Below, piece after piece: positions 56,961 through 64,000 of a DNA stretch of 64,000 bases. Each line of letters begins with the position of its first letter. Positions within the stretch are counted from its first letter, which is position 1. The DNA is from an uncultured Bacteroides sp. Its GTDB lineage: Bacteria > Bacteroidota > Bacteroidia > Bacteroidales > Bacteroidaceae. Below the pieces are notes generated by a model, which was given only the letters and a program-made list of their open reading frames with translations, did no database searches and was not told where the DNA came from. The translations under genes and the position numbers were made by a program. The stretch covers positions 1-64,000 of the forward strand of contig CASFGA010000004.1 in assembly GCA_949294185.1 (NCBI GenBank). The letters are read 5' to 3'.

Positions 56961-56995
56961 GTGCGTATGCGCACGATTTTTGTGCGTATCCGCAC
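56961..56995 (+). promoter_or_regulatory. Tandem palindromes, likely upstream activating sites
   Basis: GTGCGTATGCGCAC (56961-56974) and GTGCGTATCCGCAC (56982-56995) are two near-identical dyads (arms GTGCG/CGCAC) whose centres are 21 bases apart, two turns of DNA. They lie 57-91 bases upstream of the -24 element, a normal distance for NtrC-type enhancers. Confidence 0.75.
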
Positions 56996-57051
56996 GGTGT
57001 TTCATCGGGTTCGGTTTGGGTAATGCTTGGAATGACAGAGCTTTGCCCTTT

Positions 57052-57066
57052 TGGCACGATTTTTGG
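57052..57066 (+). promoter_or_regulatory. Sigma-54 (-24/-12) promoter of the efflux operon
   Basis: TGGCAC (57052-57057), five bases, then TTGG (57063-57066): the -24 GG and the -12 element are separated by ten bases, the fixed sigma-54 spacing. The -12 box is TTGG rather than TTGC. The start would be near 57078, 22 bases before the tolC ATG. Confidence 0.75.
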
Positions 57067-57099
57067 ATTAGTATCATCGGAATTTATTGTAAAGAGAAT

Positions 57100-58581
57100 A
57101 TGAATTTATTGCAAGACCTGATGAGATTTATGATGCTCATGATTTTTGTTTGCCTTTCCTTTCGGGCGGTAGGACAGGAGGAAACGCGTCGGCTCACCCT
57201 GCAGCAGGCCATCGGTCTGGCGCAGGCGTATTCTCCCGAGGCGCAGGCGGCAGAGCATACCTACCGCTCGGCGTATTGGAGCTACCGTTCGTTTCGTGCC
57301 AATTACCTGCCTTCCGTCAATCTGACGGCGACACCTTATCTCAACCGTCAGATCAACCGGGTGACCCAACCCGACGGAACGGAGCTTTTCCTCCGTCAGA
57401 ACCAGTTGAGCACCGACTTGAGCTTGTCTGTAAGCCAGAATATCTGGTTCACGGGCGGCAGTCTTTTTGTGGAGACTTCGGCACAACGGATGGATGAATT
57501 CAGCTATCACAGCGAGGCATACAATACACAGCCCGTTACCATCGGCTATCAGCAGTCGCTTTTCGGCTACAATTCTCTGAAATGGGACCGCCGTATCGAG
57601 CCGGTGCGCTTTCGCGAAGCGAAGAAGGCTTATGCCGAAACACTTGAGCTTATAGCATCGAAGGCTTGCGAACTGTTTTTTGACTTGGCTACAGCGCAGG
57701 CAAATCTGGATATCGCCTGTTCAAACTATGCTTCAGCCGATACGCTTTATCGTTACGCACGTGGACGGTATAATATTGGCAGCATAACCGAGAATGAAAT
57801 GCTTCAGTTGGAAGTCAACAAGCTGAATGAAGAAACGAATATGATGAAGGCCCGCATCGAGGTGGAAGATGCCATGCTGACTTTCCGCTCTTTCTTGGGT
57901 ATCCGGGAAGACGAGGCTATTGAAGTTTTGCCTGCCGATAGTGTGGTTGCCTTTGAGGTTCCGCTCGACATTGCCTTGGAGCGTGCGTACGCCAACAGTC
58001 CGGACATCGAGATGTATCAGCGGATGAAGCTGGAAAGTCGCAGCCAACTGGCTTCCGCCCGCGCCAATCGCGGACTGAAGGCCGATCTTTATGTGCAGTT
58101 TGGCCTGTCGCAGACGGCGAACGACCTGCGTGCTTCTTACCGTAACCCTTTGGATCAGCAGTATGTGAGCCTGTCTGTCGTGATTCCCATCTTGGACTGG
58201 GGGCGCGGGAAAGGACAGGTGCGTGTGGCGAAGTCGAACATAAAGCTGGTGGATACGCAGGTGGAGCAGGGACTGACCGACTTTGAGCTGAATGTGCGCA
58301 AGATGGTGCGGCAGTTTAACCTTCAGGCGCGGCAGGTGAATGTGGCGGCCCGGACGGATGAAACGGCAGAAAGACGGTATGATGTGGCCCGCCGCCTTTA
58401 TCTGATGGGCAAGTCGACCGTTCTCGACCTGAATGCGGCGACCACGGAAAAGGATACCGCACGGCGCAACCATATCGAAGCCCTGAAAACCTATTGGACT
58501 CTCTATTATGGCCTGCGCAGTATGACGCAATACGACTTCCGGATGAACTGTCCGCTCAGTGAGACTTTGCCTGAAATATAG
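57100..58581 (+). CDS. TolC-family outer-membrane efflux protein
   Basis: The 493-residue outer-membrane channel has a signal peptide (about 1-24, ending SFRAVGQ). Two repeats of the OEP fold are seen: LQQAIGLAQAYSPEAQAAEHTYRSAYW near the start, and QLASARANRGLKADLYVQFGLSQTAND in the second half, with LDWGRGKGQVRVAKSN before the last long helix. An upstream frame extends to 56776 but crosses the regulatory region; ATG 57100 just after the promoter is chosen. It begins the efflux operon; the fusion protein follows after 26 bases. Confidence 0.92.
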   Translation: MNLLQDLMRFMMLMIFVCLSFRAVGQEETRRLTLQQAIGLAQAYSPEAQAAEHTYRSAYWSYRSFRANYLPSVNLTATPYLNRQINRVTQPDGTELFLRQNQLSTDLSLSVSQNIWFTGGSLFVETSAQRMDEFSYHSEAYNTQPVTIGYQQSLFGYNSLKWDRRIEPVRFREAKKAYAETLELIASKACELFFDLATAQANLDIACSNYASADTLYRYARGRYNIGSITENEMLQLEVNKLNEETNMMKARIEVEDAMLTFRSFLGIREDEAIEVLPADSVVAFEVPLDIALERAYANSPDIEMYQRMKLESRSQLASARANRGLKADLYVQFGLSQTANDLRASYRNPLDQQYVSLSVVIPILDWGRGKGQVRVAKSNIKLVDTQVEQGLTDFELNVRKMVRQFNLQARQVNVAARTDETAERRYDVARRLYLMGKSTVLDLNAATTEKDTARRNHIEALKTYWTLYYGLRSMTQYDFRMNCPLSETLPEI

Positions 58582-58607
58582 ATTTGAATCAAATAAAGCA
58601 GAACATT

Positions 58608-59855
58608 ATGGATATAAAGTTAGAAAAGAAACCCTGGTACATCCGTTACCGCTACTATCTGGCGGGGGGAGCGGTCTTGCTGGCCGGGATGATTTATGTC
58701 ATGATACTTGCCGCGGGGCCGCGTCGCCTGCGTATCGACCCCGATGTGGTGCAGGTAGCCGAGGTGCGCCATGCCGATTTCATGGAGTATGTTGATGTGG
58801 AAGGGGTGGTTCAGCCTATTCTTACACTAATAGTCAATACGCGCGAGGCGGGGAATGTAGAGCGTATCGTGGCGGAGGAAGGCAGCCTGATGAAAAAGGG
58901 TGATACCATCCTTACGCTTGTCAATTCCGACCTGATGCGGGAAATAGAGGATCAGCGCGACGAGTGGGAGAAACAGCGCATTTCCTATCAGGAAAAGGAG
59001 ATAGAGATGGAGCAGAAAAGTCTTACGCTGAAGCAGCAGACTTTAGATGCGACTTATGAGCTGAACAAGATACGTAAAAGTTTTGCGTTGGAGGAGGAAG
59101 AATACAAGATGGGCATACGGAGCAAGGCGCAGCTTGAGGTGTCGGCCGACGAATATAAGTATAAGACAGAATCCACGCGCCTGAAAATGCAGAGTTTGCG
59201 GAGTGATTCGGCAATGACGGTCATACGCAAGGAACTGCTTCGCAACGACCGCGACCGGGAACGCAAGAAGCTGGAGCGCTCGCTGAGGCGGGTGGAAGAT
59301 CTGGTGGTGCGTGCCCCGCTCGACGGGCAGCTGAGCTTCGTCAAGGTTGCTCCGGGGCAACAGGTGTCGGCAGGCGAGAACATTGCAGAAATAAAGGTCA
59401 TGTCGCAGTTTAAGATTCACACTTCGCTCAGCGAATACTATATCGACCGTGTTACCACCGGGCTTCCGGCGGCCATTACCTATCAGGGAAAGCGTTTTTC
59501 CCTGCGTGTAACCAAAGTGGTGCCCGAGGTGAAAGACCGTGCCTTCGAGGTCGATCTGGTTTTTACCGGTGAGATGCCGGAGAATGTGCGCTTGGGAAAA
59601 AGTTTCCGGGTGCAGATTGAACTGGGACAGCCTGAGCAGGCTGTCGTGATTCCGCGCGGGAACTTCTACCAGCAGACAGGGGGACAGTGGATTTACAAGC
59701 TGAGCAAAGACAGGAAGCGTGCCGTGCGGGTGCCTCTTGTCATCGGCAGACAAAATCCGCAGCAATACGAGATAACCGAAGGTTTGCAGCCAGGCGATTG
59801 GGTTATCACCACGGGATATGATACCTTTGGCGATGCGGAAGAACTGGTTTTGTAG
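58608..59855 (+). CDS. Periplasmic adaptor (HlyD/MacA-like membrane fusion protein)
   Basis: The 415-residue adaptor links the inner-membrane permeases to TolC. An N-terminal membrane anchor (about 17-38, YYLAGGAVLLAGMIYVMIL) is followed by a barrel-sandwich start (EVRHADFMEYVDVEGVVQPI), a long coiled-coil hairpin (about 110-215, EKQRISYQEKEIEMEQKSLTLKQQ) and the returning lipoyl half RAPLDGQLSFVKVAPGQQVSAGENIAEIK. It starts at ATG 58608; a TTG at 58584 would add eight residues. It ends 66 bases before the first permease. Confidence 0.92.
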   Translation: MDIKLEKKPWYIRYRYYLAGGAVLLAGMIYVMILAAGPRRLRIDPDVVQVAEVRHADFMEYVDVEGVVQPILTLIVNTREAGNVERIVAEEGSLMKKGDTILTLVNSDLMREIEDQRDEWEKQRISYQEKEIEMEQKSLTLKQQTLDATYELNKIRKSFALEEEEYKMGIRSKAQLEVSADEYKYKTESTRLKMQSLRSDSAMTVIRKELLRNDRDRERKKLERSLRRVEDLVVRAPLDGQLSFVKVAPGQQVSAGENIAEIKVMSQFKIHTSLSEYYIDRVTTGLPAAITYQGKRFSLRVTKVVPEVKDRAFEVDLVFTGEMPENVRLGKSFRVQIELGQPEQAVVIPRGNFYQQTGGQWIYKLSKDRKRAVRVPLVIGRQNPQQYEITEGLQPGDWVITTGYDTFGDAEELVL

Positions 59856-59921
59856 GATGGGCTGTCTGTTTTGTCGAAGGGAAAATTTGGTTTGATTGGG
59901 ATGATAAAAAATTTGACTGAT

Positions 59922-62291
59922 ATGAAAACTTTGCAATATGCCGTGCGGTTTCTGCTGCGTGCACGGTCATACACATTGATTAATCTGTTGGGACTGGCGT
60001 TCAGCTTGGCCTGCTGCATCATTCTGGTGCGTTATATTCACCGCGAGCTTACGGTAGACAGCCATTGCATCGACCGGAATGAGGTTTATGCCGTGGAGGT
60101 GGAGATGGAAGGCAACCGTGGTTTGAGTGCTTTCTCCATGATGCAGGACAGTGTGTTGGTTGATCCGCAACTGATTGAGGTGCATACCGTCTATACGCCG
60201 CTTGAAAAAGAGTTCTTTACCTATGGCGGTCGCCGTTATCCGGTGAATGCCATCGTGACGGACAGCGCATATTTCAGGCTTTTTCCCTATCAGACCGTGC
60301 AGGGGGAACTGACGCTGAGTGCGCCTGAATCGGCCTTGGTTACGGAGAGCTATGCGCGCCGGGTGTTTGGGCAGGAGAATCCGGTCGGCAAGGTCTTTCG
60401 CTTTTCCAACGGCAAGGAGTTTACGGTCAGGGCTGTGCTTGCCGAACCGGCAAGCAAGCGCTCGCTTCAGTTTGATATGGTGCTTTCTTCCGCAGCTTCC
60501 GCCCACTGGGACCGGATGCCTTCTGAGTATTTCAAGTTTGTTCCGGGCGTGAATCTGGATGACTTGAACCGTATCGGCGCGTACGCCCGCCCTATCAATC
60601 CCGGCACTCCCGACCCGCGCCACTACCGTTTCTCCTTTATATCCGTGAAAGATTGCTATTGGACCGGGTTGGGTTCTCCCGATGAAGAGGAAATTTATGT
60701 TTGGGGCGACCGCTCGCAGCTTCGCATATTTATGGGCGTATGCATCTTGCTTCTGCTTACGGGAGTGCTCAATTTCATCAATCTCTATATGGTGTCCATG
60801 CTGAAGCGCACGAGGGAATACGGCCTGTGCAAGGTGTTCGGAGCCGGAAAGTTTCAACTTTTCTTCCAGATTTATATGGAAAACCTGGTGCTGATAGGTC
60901 TGGCCGAAATTCTGGCCTGGGTGTTTGTCGAACTTTCCGCCGTGCCGGTCGCGCGTTTCTTCGGCCATCATTTCACCTATACCGGCTTCGACTGGGCTTT
61001 GACCGTAGGGTTGCTCGTCTTTCTTCCGCTCATTGCTTCGGTTTATCCTTGCTACAGTTATACACGCTCTGTGCCAATTACCAGTATCCGCATGTTGGGT
61101 GGCTCGGGGAAGGCAGTCCGCGTGCGTATGGGTCTGCTGTTTGTGCAGTATGTCCTGTCATTCCTGCTGATGGTGCTTGCACTCTACTTCAACCGTCAGC
61201 TCGACCGGATGCTCCATACCGATCCCGGCTACCGGACGAAAGACATTATCGTGGCCCGGCTAGTAAACGAATCGCGCGATTATTCGGTCTATTCAGAAGA
61301 GAGTATCCATGCGCGTCTGGGTCGGGTAAGGCAGATCGATGCTTTGGTCTCCTCTTGTCCCGACATCGAGGTGTGGTCGTCCGACCCGACCTATATGCAC
61401 GCGAGTGATTACGGGATGAAGTTCTACAACAGTGAGGGGAAATCGGCTTTTATGTGCTTGTGGTATGCCAGTTCCGACTTCTTCCGCCTGTATAATCTGA
61501 AGTTCATCGAAGGCGGATTGCCCGATGAAGTGAAAAGGGGAGAAGACTATTCCTATTGTTTTGTGGTGAACCGTGCGGCATTGAAGGCTTTGGGCTATGA
61601 ATCCTGTGAGGGGAAAACCCTTGTCTCCGACTATGACAGGCGGGTTTCGTCCGATGCTTCCTATCCGATTGTGGGCGTGATAGAAGACTATTACGACGGT
61701 CATGTCAGTGCTGGTGTGCGTCCGATTGTCTATCGGATAAGCAACAGAATGGGCGGGGACATTTATCAGATGGCGGCCCGGCCGGGCAAAGTGAAGGCGG
61801 TGCTGGATTATCTGCGGAAGATGGAAAAGGAGATATACGGTGTTGAAGAGTTCGAATACTTCATGCTGAAGGACAAAGTGGACGAAATGTATGAAGCCGA
61901 CCGCAAGGTAGCCGCCGTCTATTCGGTCTTTGCCTTGATAGGCATTGTGGTTTCCTGCCTCGGTCTGTTCGGCATCTCCTTGTTCGACATCCGCCAGCGG
62001 TATCGCGAGATAGCGATTCGCAAGGTAAACGGAGCCCGCTTGCCGGATCTTTACCGTTTGTTGTGCGGCAAATACCTGAAAGTGGTGGTCGCATCGTTCG
62101 TCTTGGCTGCTCCGTTGGGATGGTATATCATTTGCCGCTACACGGAAGACTTTGTGGTAAAGGCTCCGATTGGTGTCGGAATATTTATCTTTGCCTTTGC
62201 TTTGGTGACGCTGATATCGTTGGGCACACTGTTTTGGCAGGTAAACAAGGCCGCACATATTGATCCGGCCAAGATAATAAAGACAGAATAA
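59922..62291 (+). CDS. MacB/FtsX-type ABC permease 1
   Basis: The 789-residue inner-membrane permease has one membrane segment at the start (about 17-40, YTLINLLGLAFSLACCIILVRYI), a large periplasmic MacB-type domain, then three segments (about 270-425), a second periplasmic domain, and a final three-helix FtsX domain (about 665-785). Such MacB-type permeases move substrates with an ABC ATPase and TolC. No ATPase gene is in the window; it may follow downstream. ATG 59922 matches the start of permease 2. Other in-frame ATGs (59901, 59871) are less likely. Confidence 0.9.
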   Translation: MKTLQYAVRFLLRARSYTLINLLGLAFSLACCIILVRYIHRELTVDSHCIDRNEVYAVEVEMEGNRGLSAFSMMQDSVLVDPQLIEVHTVYTPLEKEFFTYGGRRYPVNAIVTDSAYFRLFPYQTVQGELTLSAPESALVTESYARRVFGQENPVGKVFRFSNGKEFTVRAVLAEPASKRSLQFDMVLSSAASAHWDRMPSEYFKFVPGVNLDDLNRIGAYARPINPGTPDPRHYRFSFISVKDCYWTGLGSPDEEEIYVWGDRSQLRIFMGVCILLLLTGVLNFINLYMVSMLKRTREYGLCKVFGAGKFQLFFQIYMENLVLIGLAEILAWVFVELSAVPVARFFGHHFTYTGFDWALTVGLLVFLPLIASVYPCYSYTRSVPITSIRMLGGSGKAVRVRMGLLFVQYVLSFLLMVLALYFNRQLDRMLHTDPGYRTKDIIVARLVNESRDYSVYSEESIHARLGRVRQIDALVSSCPDIEVWSSDPTYMHASDYGMKFYNSEGKSAFMCLWYASSDFFRLYNLKFIEGGLPDEVKRGEDYSYCFVVNRAALKALGYESCEGKTLVSDYDRRVSSDASYPIVGVIEDYYDGHVSAGVRPIVYRISNRMGGDIYQMAARPGKVKAVLDYLRKMEKEIYGVEEFEYFMLKDKVDEMYEADRKVAAVYSVFALIGIVVSCLGLFGISLFDIRQRYREIAIRKVNGARLPDLYRLLCGKYLKVVVASFVLAAPLGWYIICRYTEDFVVKAPIGVGIFIFAFALVTLISLGTLFWQVNKAAHIDPAKIIKTE

Positions 62292-62313
62292 ACGAAAACA
62301 ATAAGATAAAGAC

Positions 62314-64000
62314 ATGATGAAGACATTTCAATACGCCGTGCGTTTCCTGCTCCGTGCCAGGTCATATACGGTCATCAATCTTTTGGGTCTGGCTTTCAGC
62401 CTGGCCTGCTGCATCATTCTGGTGCGTTATATCCATCGCGAACTGACGGTTGACACCCACTGCATCCGTCCGGAAACAATGATTGTTCCGCTTCGAGACA
62501 TATATGGGAACGTTTATATGGGATGCAACTACCCGGAACCTTGGGGAGATTCGCTCCGGATCAAGGAGGAATCTATCGTTGAGCGGTGCTTTATGGTGGA
62601 GATGGAGCAGGACAACCTCGTGTATGAAGGCAGAAACTATGCGGCGGATGTACTGGCCGCTGACTCTACGTTCTTTCACTTTTTTGCTTATCCCTTGTAC
62701 AGAGGTGAGGCCGACTTGGGCGCGCCCGATGCTGCGATAGTGACCCGCCGTTTTGCGGAGCGGGTGTTCGGCAAGGATAATCCGGTGGGAAAGGTCTTGG
62801 CTTATGGCGAACAGAGCGTTGTGGTGCGGGGAGTAATAGACGAGCCCGCATGCAAGACGAGCTGGGACTTTGACATTCTGGTTTCCCGTCAGTTAAGGCC
62901 AGACTGGCGCAGGCTGGAGACGGAGCTGATACGCGTGCTTCCCGGCACAGACTTGGAGCAGATCAACGAACAGGCGTATGTATACCGCAACATCAACGGA
63001 TATCAGTACCGGTATAAGTTCATCCCGTGGAAGGATATCTATTTCGAAACATCCATTATGGGGCAGTACAAATCCATCTTGCAGTTTGGAAACCGCCAGT
63101 ATGTCCGTATCCTGACGGGCGTGGTAGGCTTGCTTCTGGTGGTCGGCATCCTCAATTTCATCAATCTCTATATGGTATACATGATGAAGCGCGCGAGGGA
63201 ATACGGCATTAAAAAGGTATTTGGCATCGGCCGCCGGCTTCTTTTCTGCGAAATCTGGTGGGAAAACTTCCTGCTGATGGCGGCGGCGCTGTTTTTGGCC
63301 TGGCTGCTTGTGGAGGTGACAGGCGGGCTGGCAACCCGGCTGATGGGGGAGACCGTCGGCTATACGGTGTTCGACTGGCAGTTGTCTCTGGGTATCCTGC
63401 TGTTGCTTCCGCTGCTTACCGCGGTTTACCCTTTCTTCAAGTACGGTTACGGTGCTCCGGTCTCCTCCATGCAGGCGGTAACCGTCAGCCGGAGAGCGGT
63501 AACGGGACGGATGACCTTTCTCTTCCTTCAGCATGGCGTTACCTTCCTGCTGATTGTTCTTTCTCTATACTTCAGCCGCCACTTTGATTTTCTTGTGAAT
63601 ACTCCTCCGGGATTCCGTTCCGAACGCATCATGAAGGCGGAACTGGAGCATGAAAATCAGGGAGACTGGAGCTGGGCGCGGTGGAAGCGTAACGGACTGT
63701 TGGCGCAGAAACTGAACGAATGTCCTTTCATCGAGTCGTGGATGTACGGTCATCAGTCCGTTCTTACACCAAGTCAGGGCGACATGATCAATGACAAGGA
63801 TCAGTCTGTGTCTATGCTGCAATATTATCCCTCGAGTGCCTTTTTCAAAATCTTTGGTCTGAAGGTGCTGGAGGGAAAGATACCGGATGATATTTCTGAT
63901 TTTACGGACATACGGATTGTCTTGAACAAGGCGGCGATGAAGGCGTTGGGCTACAAACGGATGGAAGATGCTTTCGTAAGAAGCTCCACACCGTTGGTCG
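62314..64000 (+). CDS. MacB/FtsX-type ABC permease 2 (cut by the window edge)
   Basis: The frame is open from ATG 62314 (or 62317) to the last base, 562 codons so far. It is a paralogue of permease 1. The first fifty residues are nearly the same (QYAVRFLLRARSYT, NLLGLAFSLACCIILVRYI, HRELTVD), and both share ILNFINLYMV and KRAREYG/KRTREYG in the first membrane block. The periplasmic domains differ. It lies 22 bases after permease 1 in the same operon. The C-terminal FtsX part is beyond the window. Confidence 0.9.
   Translation, partial: MMKTFQYAVRFLLRARSYTVINLLGLAFSLACCIILVRYIHRELTVDTHCIRPETMIVPLRDIYGNVYMGCNYPEPWGDSLRIKEESIVERCFMVEMEQDNLVYEGRNYAADVLAADSTFFHFFAYPLYRGEADLGAPDAAIVTRRFAERVFGKDNPVGKVLAYGEQSVVVRGVIDEPACKTSWDFDILVSRQLRPDWRRLETELIRVLPGTDLEQINEQAYVYRNINGYQYRYKFIPWKDIYFETSIMGQYKSILQFGNRQYVRILTGVVGLLLVVGILNFINLYMVYMMKRAREYGIKKVFGIGRRLLFCEIWWENFLLMAAALFLAWLLVEVTGGLATRLMGETVGYTVFDWQLSLGILLLLPLLTAVYPFFKYGYGAPVSSMQAVTVSRRAVTGRMTFLFLQHGVTFLLIVLSLYFSRHFDFLVNTPPGFRSERIMKAELEHENQGDWSWARWKRNGLLAQKLNECPFIESWMYGHQSVLTPSQGDMINDKDQSVSMLQYYPSSAFFKIFGLKVLEGKIPDDISDFTDIRIVLNKAAMKALGYKRMEDAFVRSSTPLV

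Noticed and set aside
56902..57057. Upstream extension of the NtrC-type regulator by 52 codons
   Set aside because: It would cross the palindromes and the sigma-54 promoter; the receiver domain begins right after ATG 56901.
56776..57099. N-terminal extension of the TolC protein by 108 codons
   Set aside because: It crosses the divergent promoter region and the regulator gene; the signal peptide begins at 57100.
60701..62315. Long frames on both strands over the first permease (235 and 340 codons)
   Set aside because: They are shadows of the permease gene in high-GC codon positions, without any family features.

Overview
The window looks like chromosomal DNA of a gut Bacteroides or a close relative (Bacteroidales). 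Evidence: a SusD-family gene, many promoters of the Bacteroides -7 type TAnnTTTG (several with a TTTG box 18-20 bp upstream), a Rho factor with a very long disordered N-terminal insert, an A/V-type ATPase operon with a DUF2764 gene, a eukaryote-type (GT3) glycogen synthase beside an alpha-glucan phosphorylase, and a trp operon in the order B-E-G-D-C-F-A. The species cannot be fixed by reading alone.

Layout. 1-7294: the 3' end of a type I-B CRISPR-Cas locus (cas3 C-terminus, cas4, cas1, cas2), a leader with a strong hairpin, and an array of 77 repeats and 76 spacers. The last repeat runs straight into a susD gene that has lost its 5' end (7295-8608). 8.7-14.4 kb (minus strand): grpE-dnaJ, a PhoR/PhoB-like two-component pair, and a cytoplasmic asparaginase. 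14.6-21.3 kb (minus strand): the complete trp operon behind a promoter, a Trp-Trp leader peptide and a terminator hairpin, which is a classical attenuator layout. 21.5-27.9 kb: rho, ridA, a DUF3805/DUF3806 gene, an ABC-F ATPase and an aquaporin. 28.0-37.3 kb: a winged-helix gene joined to a large AsmA-like gene, a small ABC transporter, flavodoxin with DUF2023, a DUF454 protein, a pyridoxal-kinase-like gene and a POT peptide transporter. 37.6-45.1 kb: the V-ATPase operon E-DUF2764-A-B-D-I-K, whose K subunit keeps the Na+-binding residues. 45.4-49.7 kb: glycogen synthase and glucan phosphorylase. 49.8-54.1 kb: a second two-component pair, tRNA-Gly(CCC), a zinc alcohol dehydrogenase and an L,D-transpeptidase-like protein. 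54.2-64.0 kb: an NtrB/NtrC-type pair diverges from an efflux operon (TolC, membrane fusion protein, two tandem FtsX-type permeases, the second cut by the window edge).

How parts work together. The NtrC-type regulator and the efflux operon share an intergenic region that holds two copies of GTGCGTATnCGCAC 21 bp apart, followed by a correctly spaced -24/-12 sigma-54 promoter. This suggests a self-contained, signal-dependent efflux circuit. The trp operon appears to sense charged tRNA-Trp through its leader. The CRISPR-susD junction looks like a fairly recent deletion or rearrangement scar. No entirely new multi-gene system could be demonstrated. The strongest leads are the sigma-54 efflux switch, the trp attenuator, the array-susD junction and the duplicated spacer.
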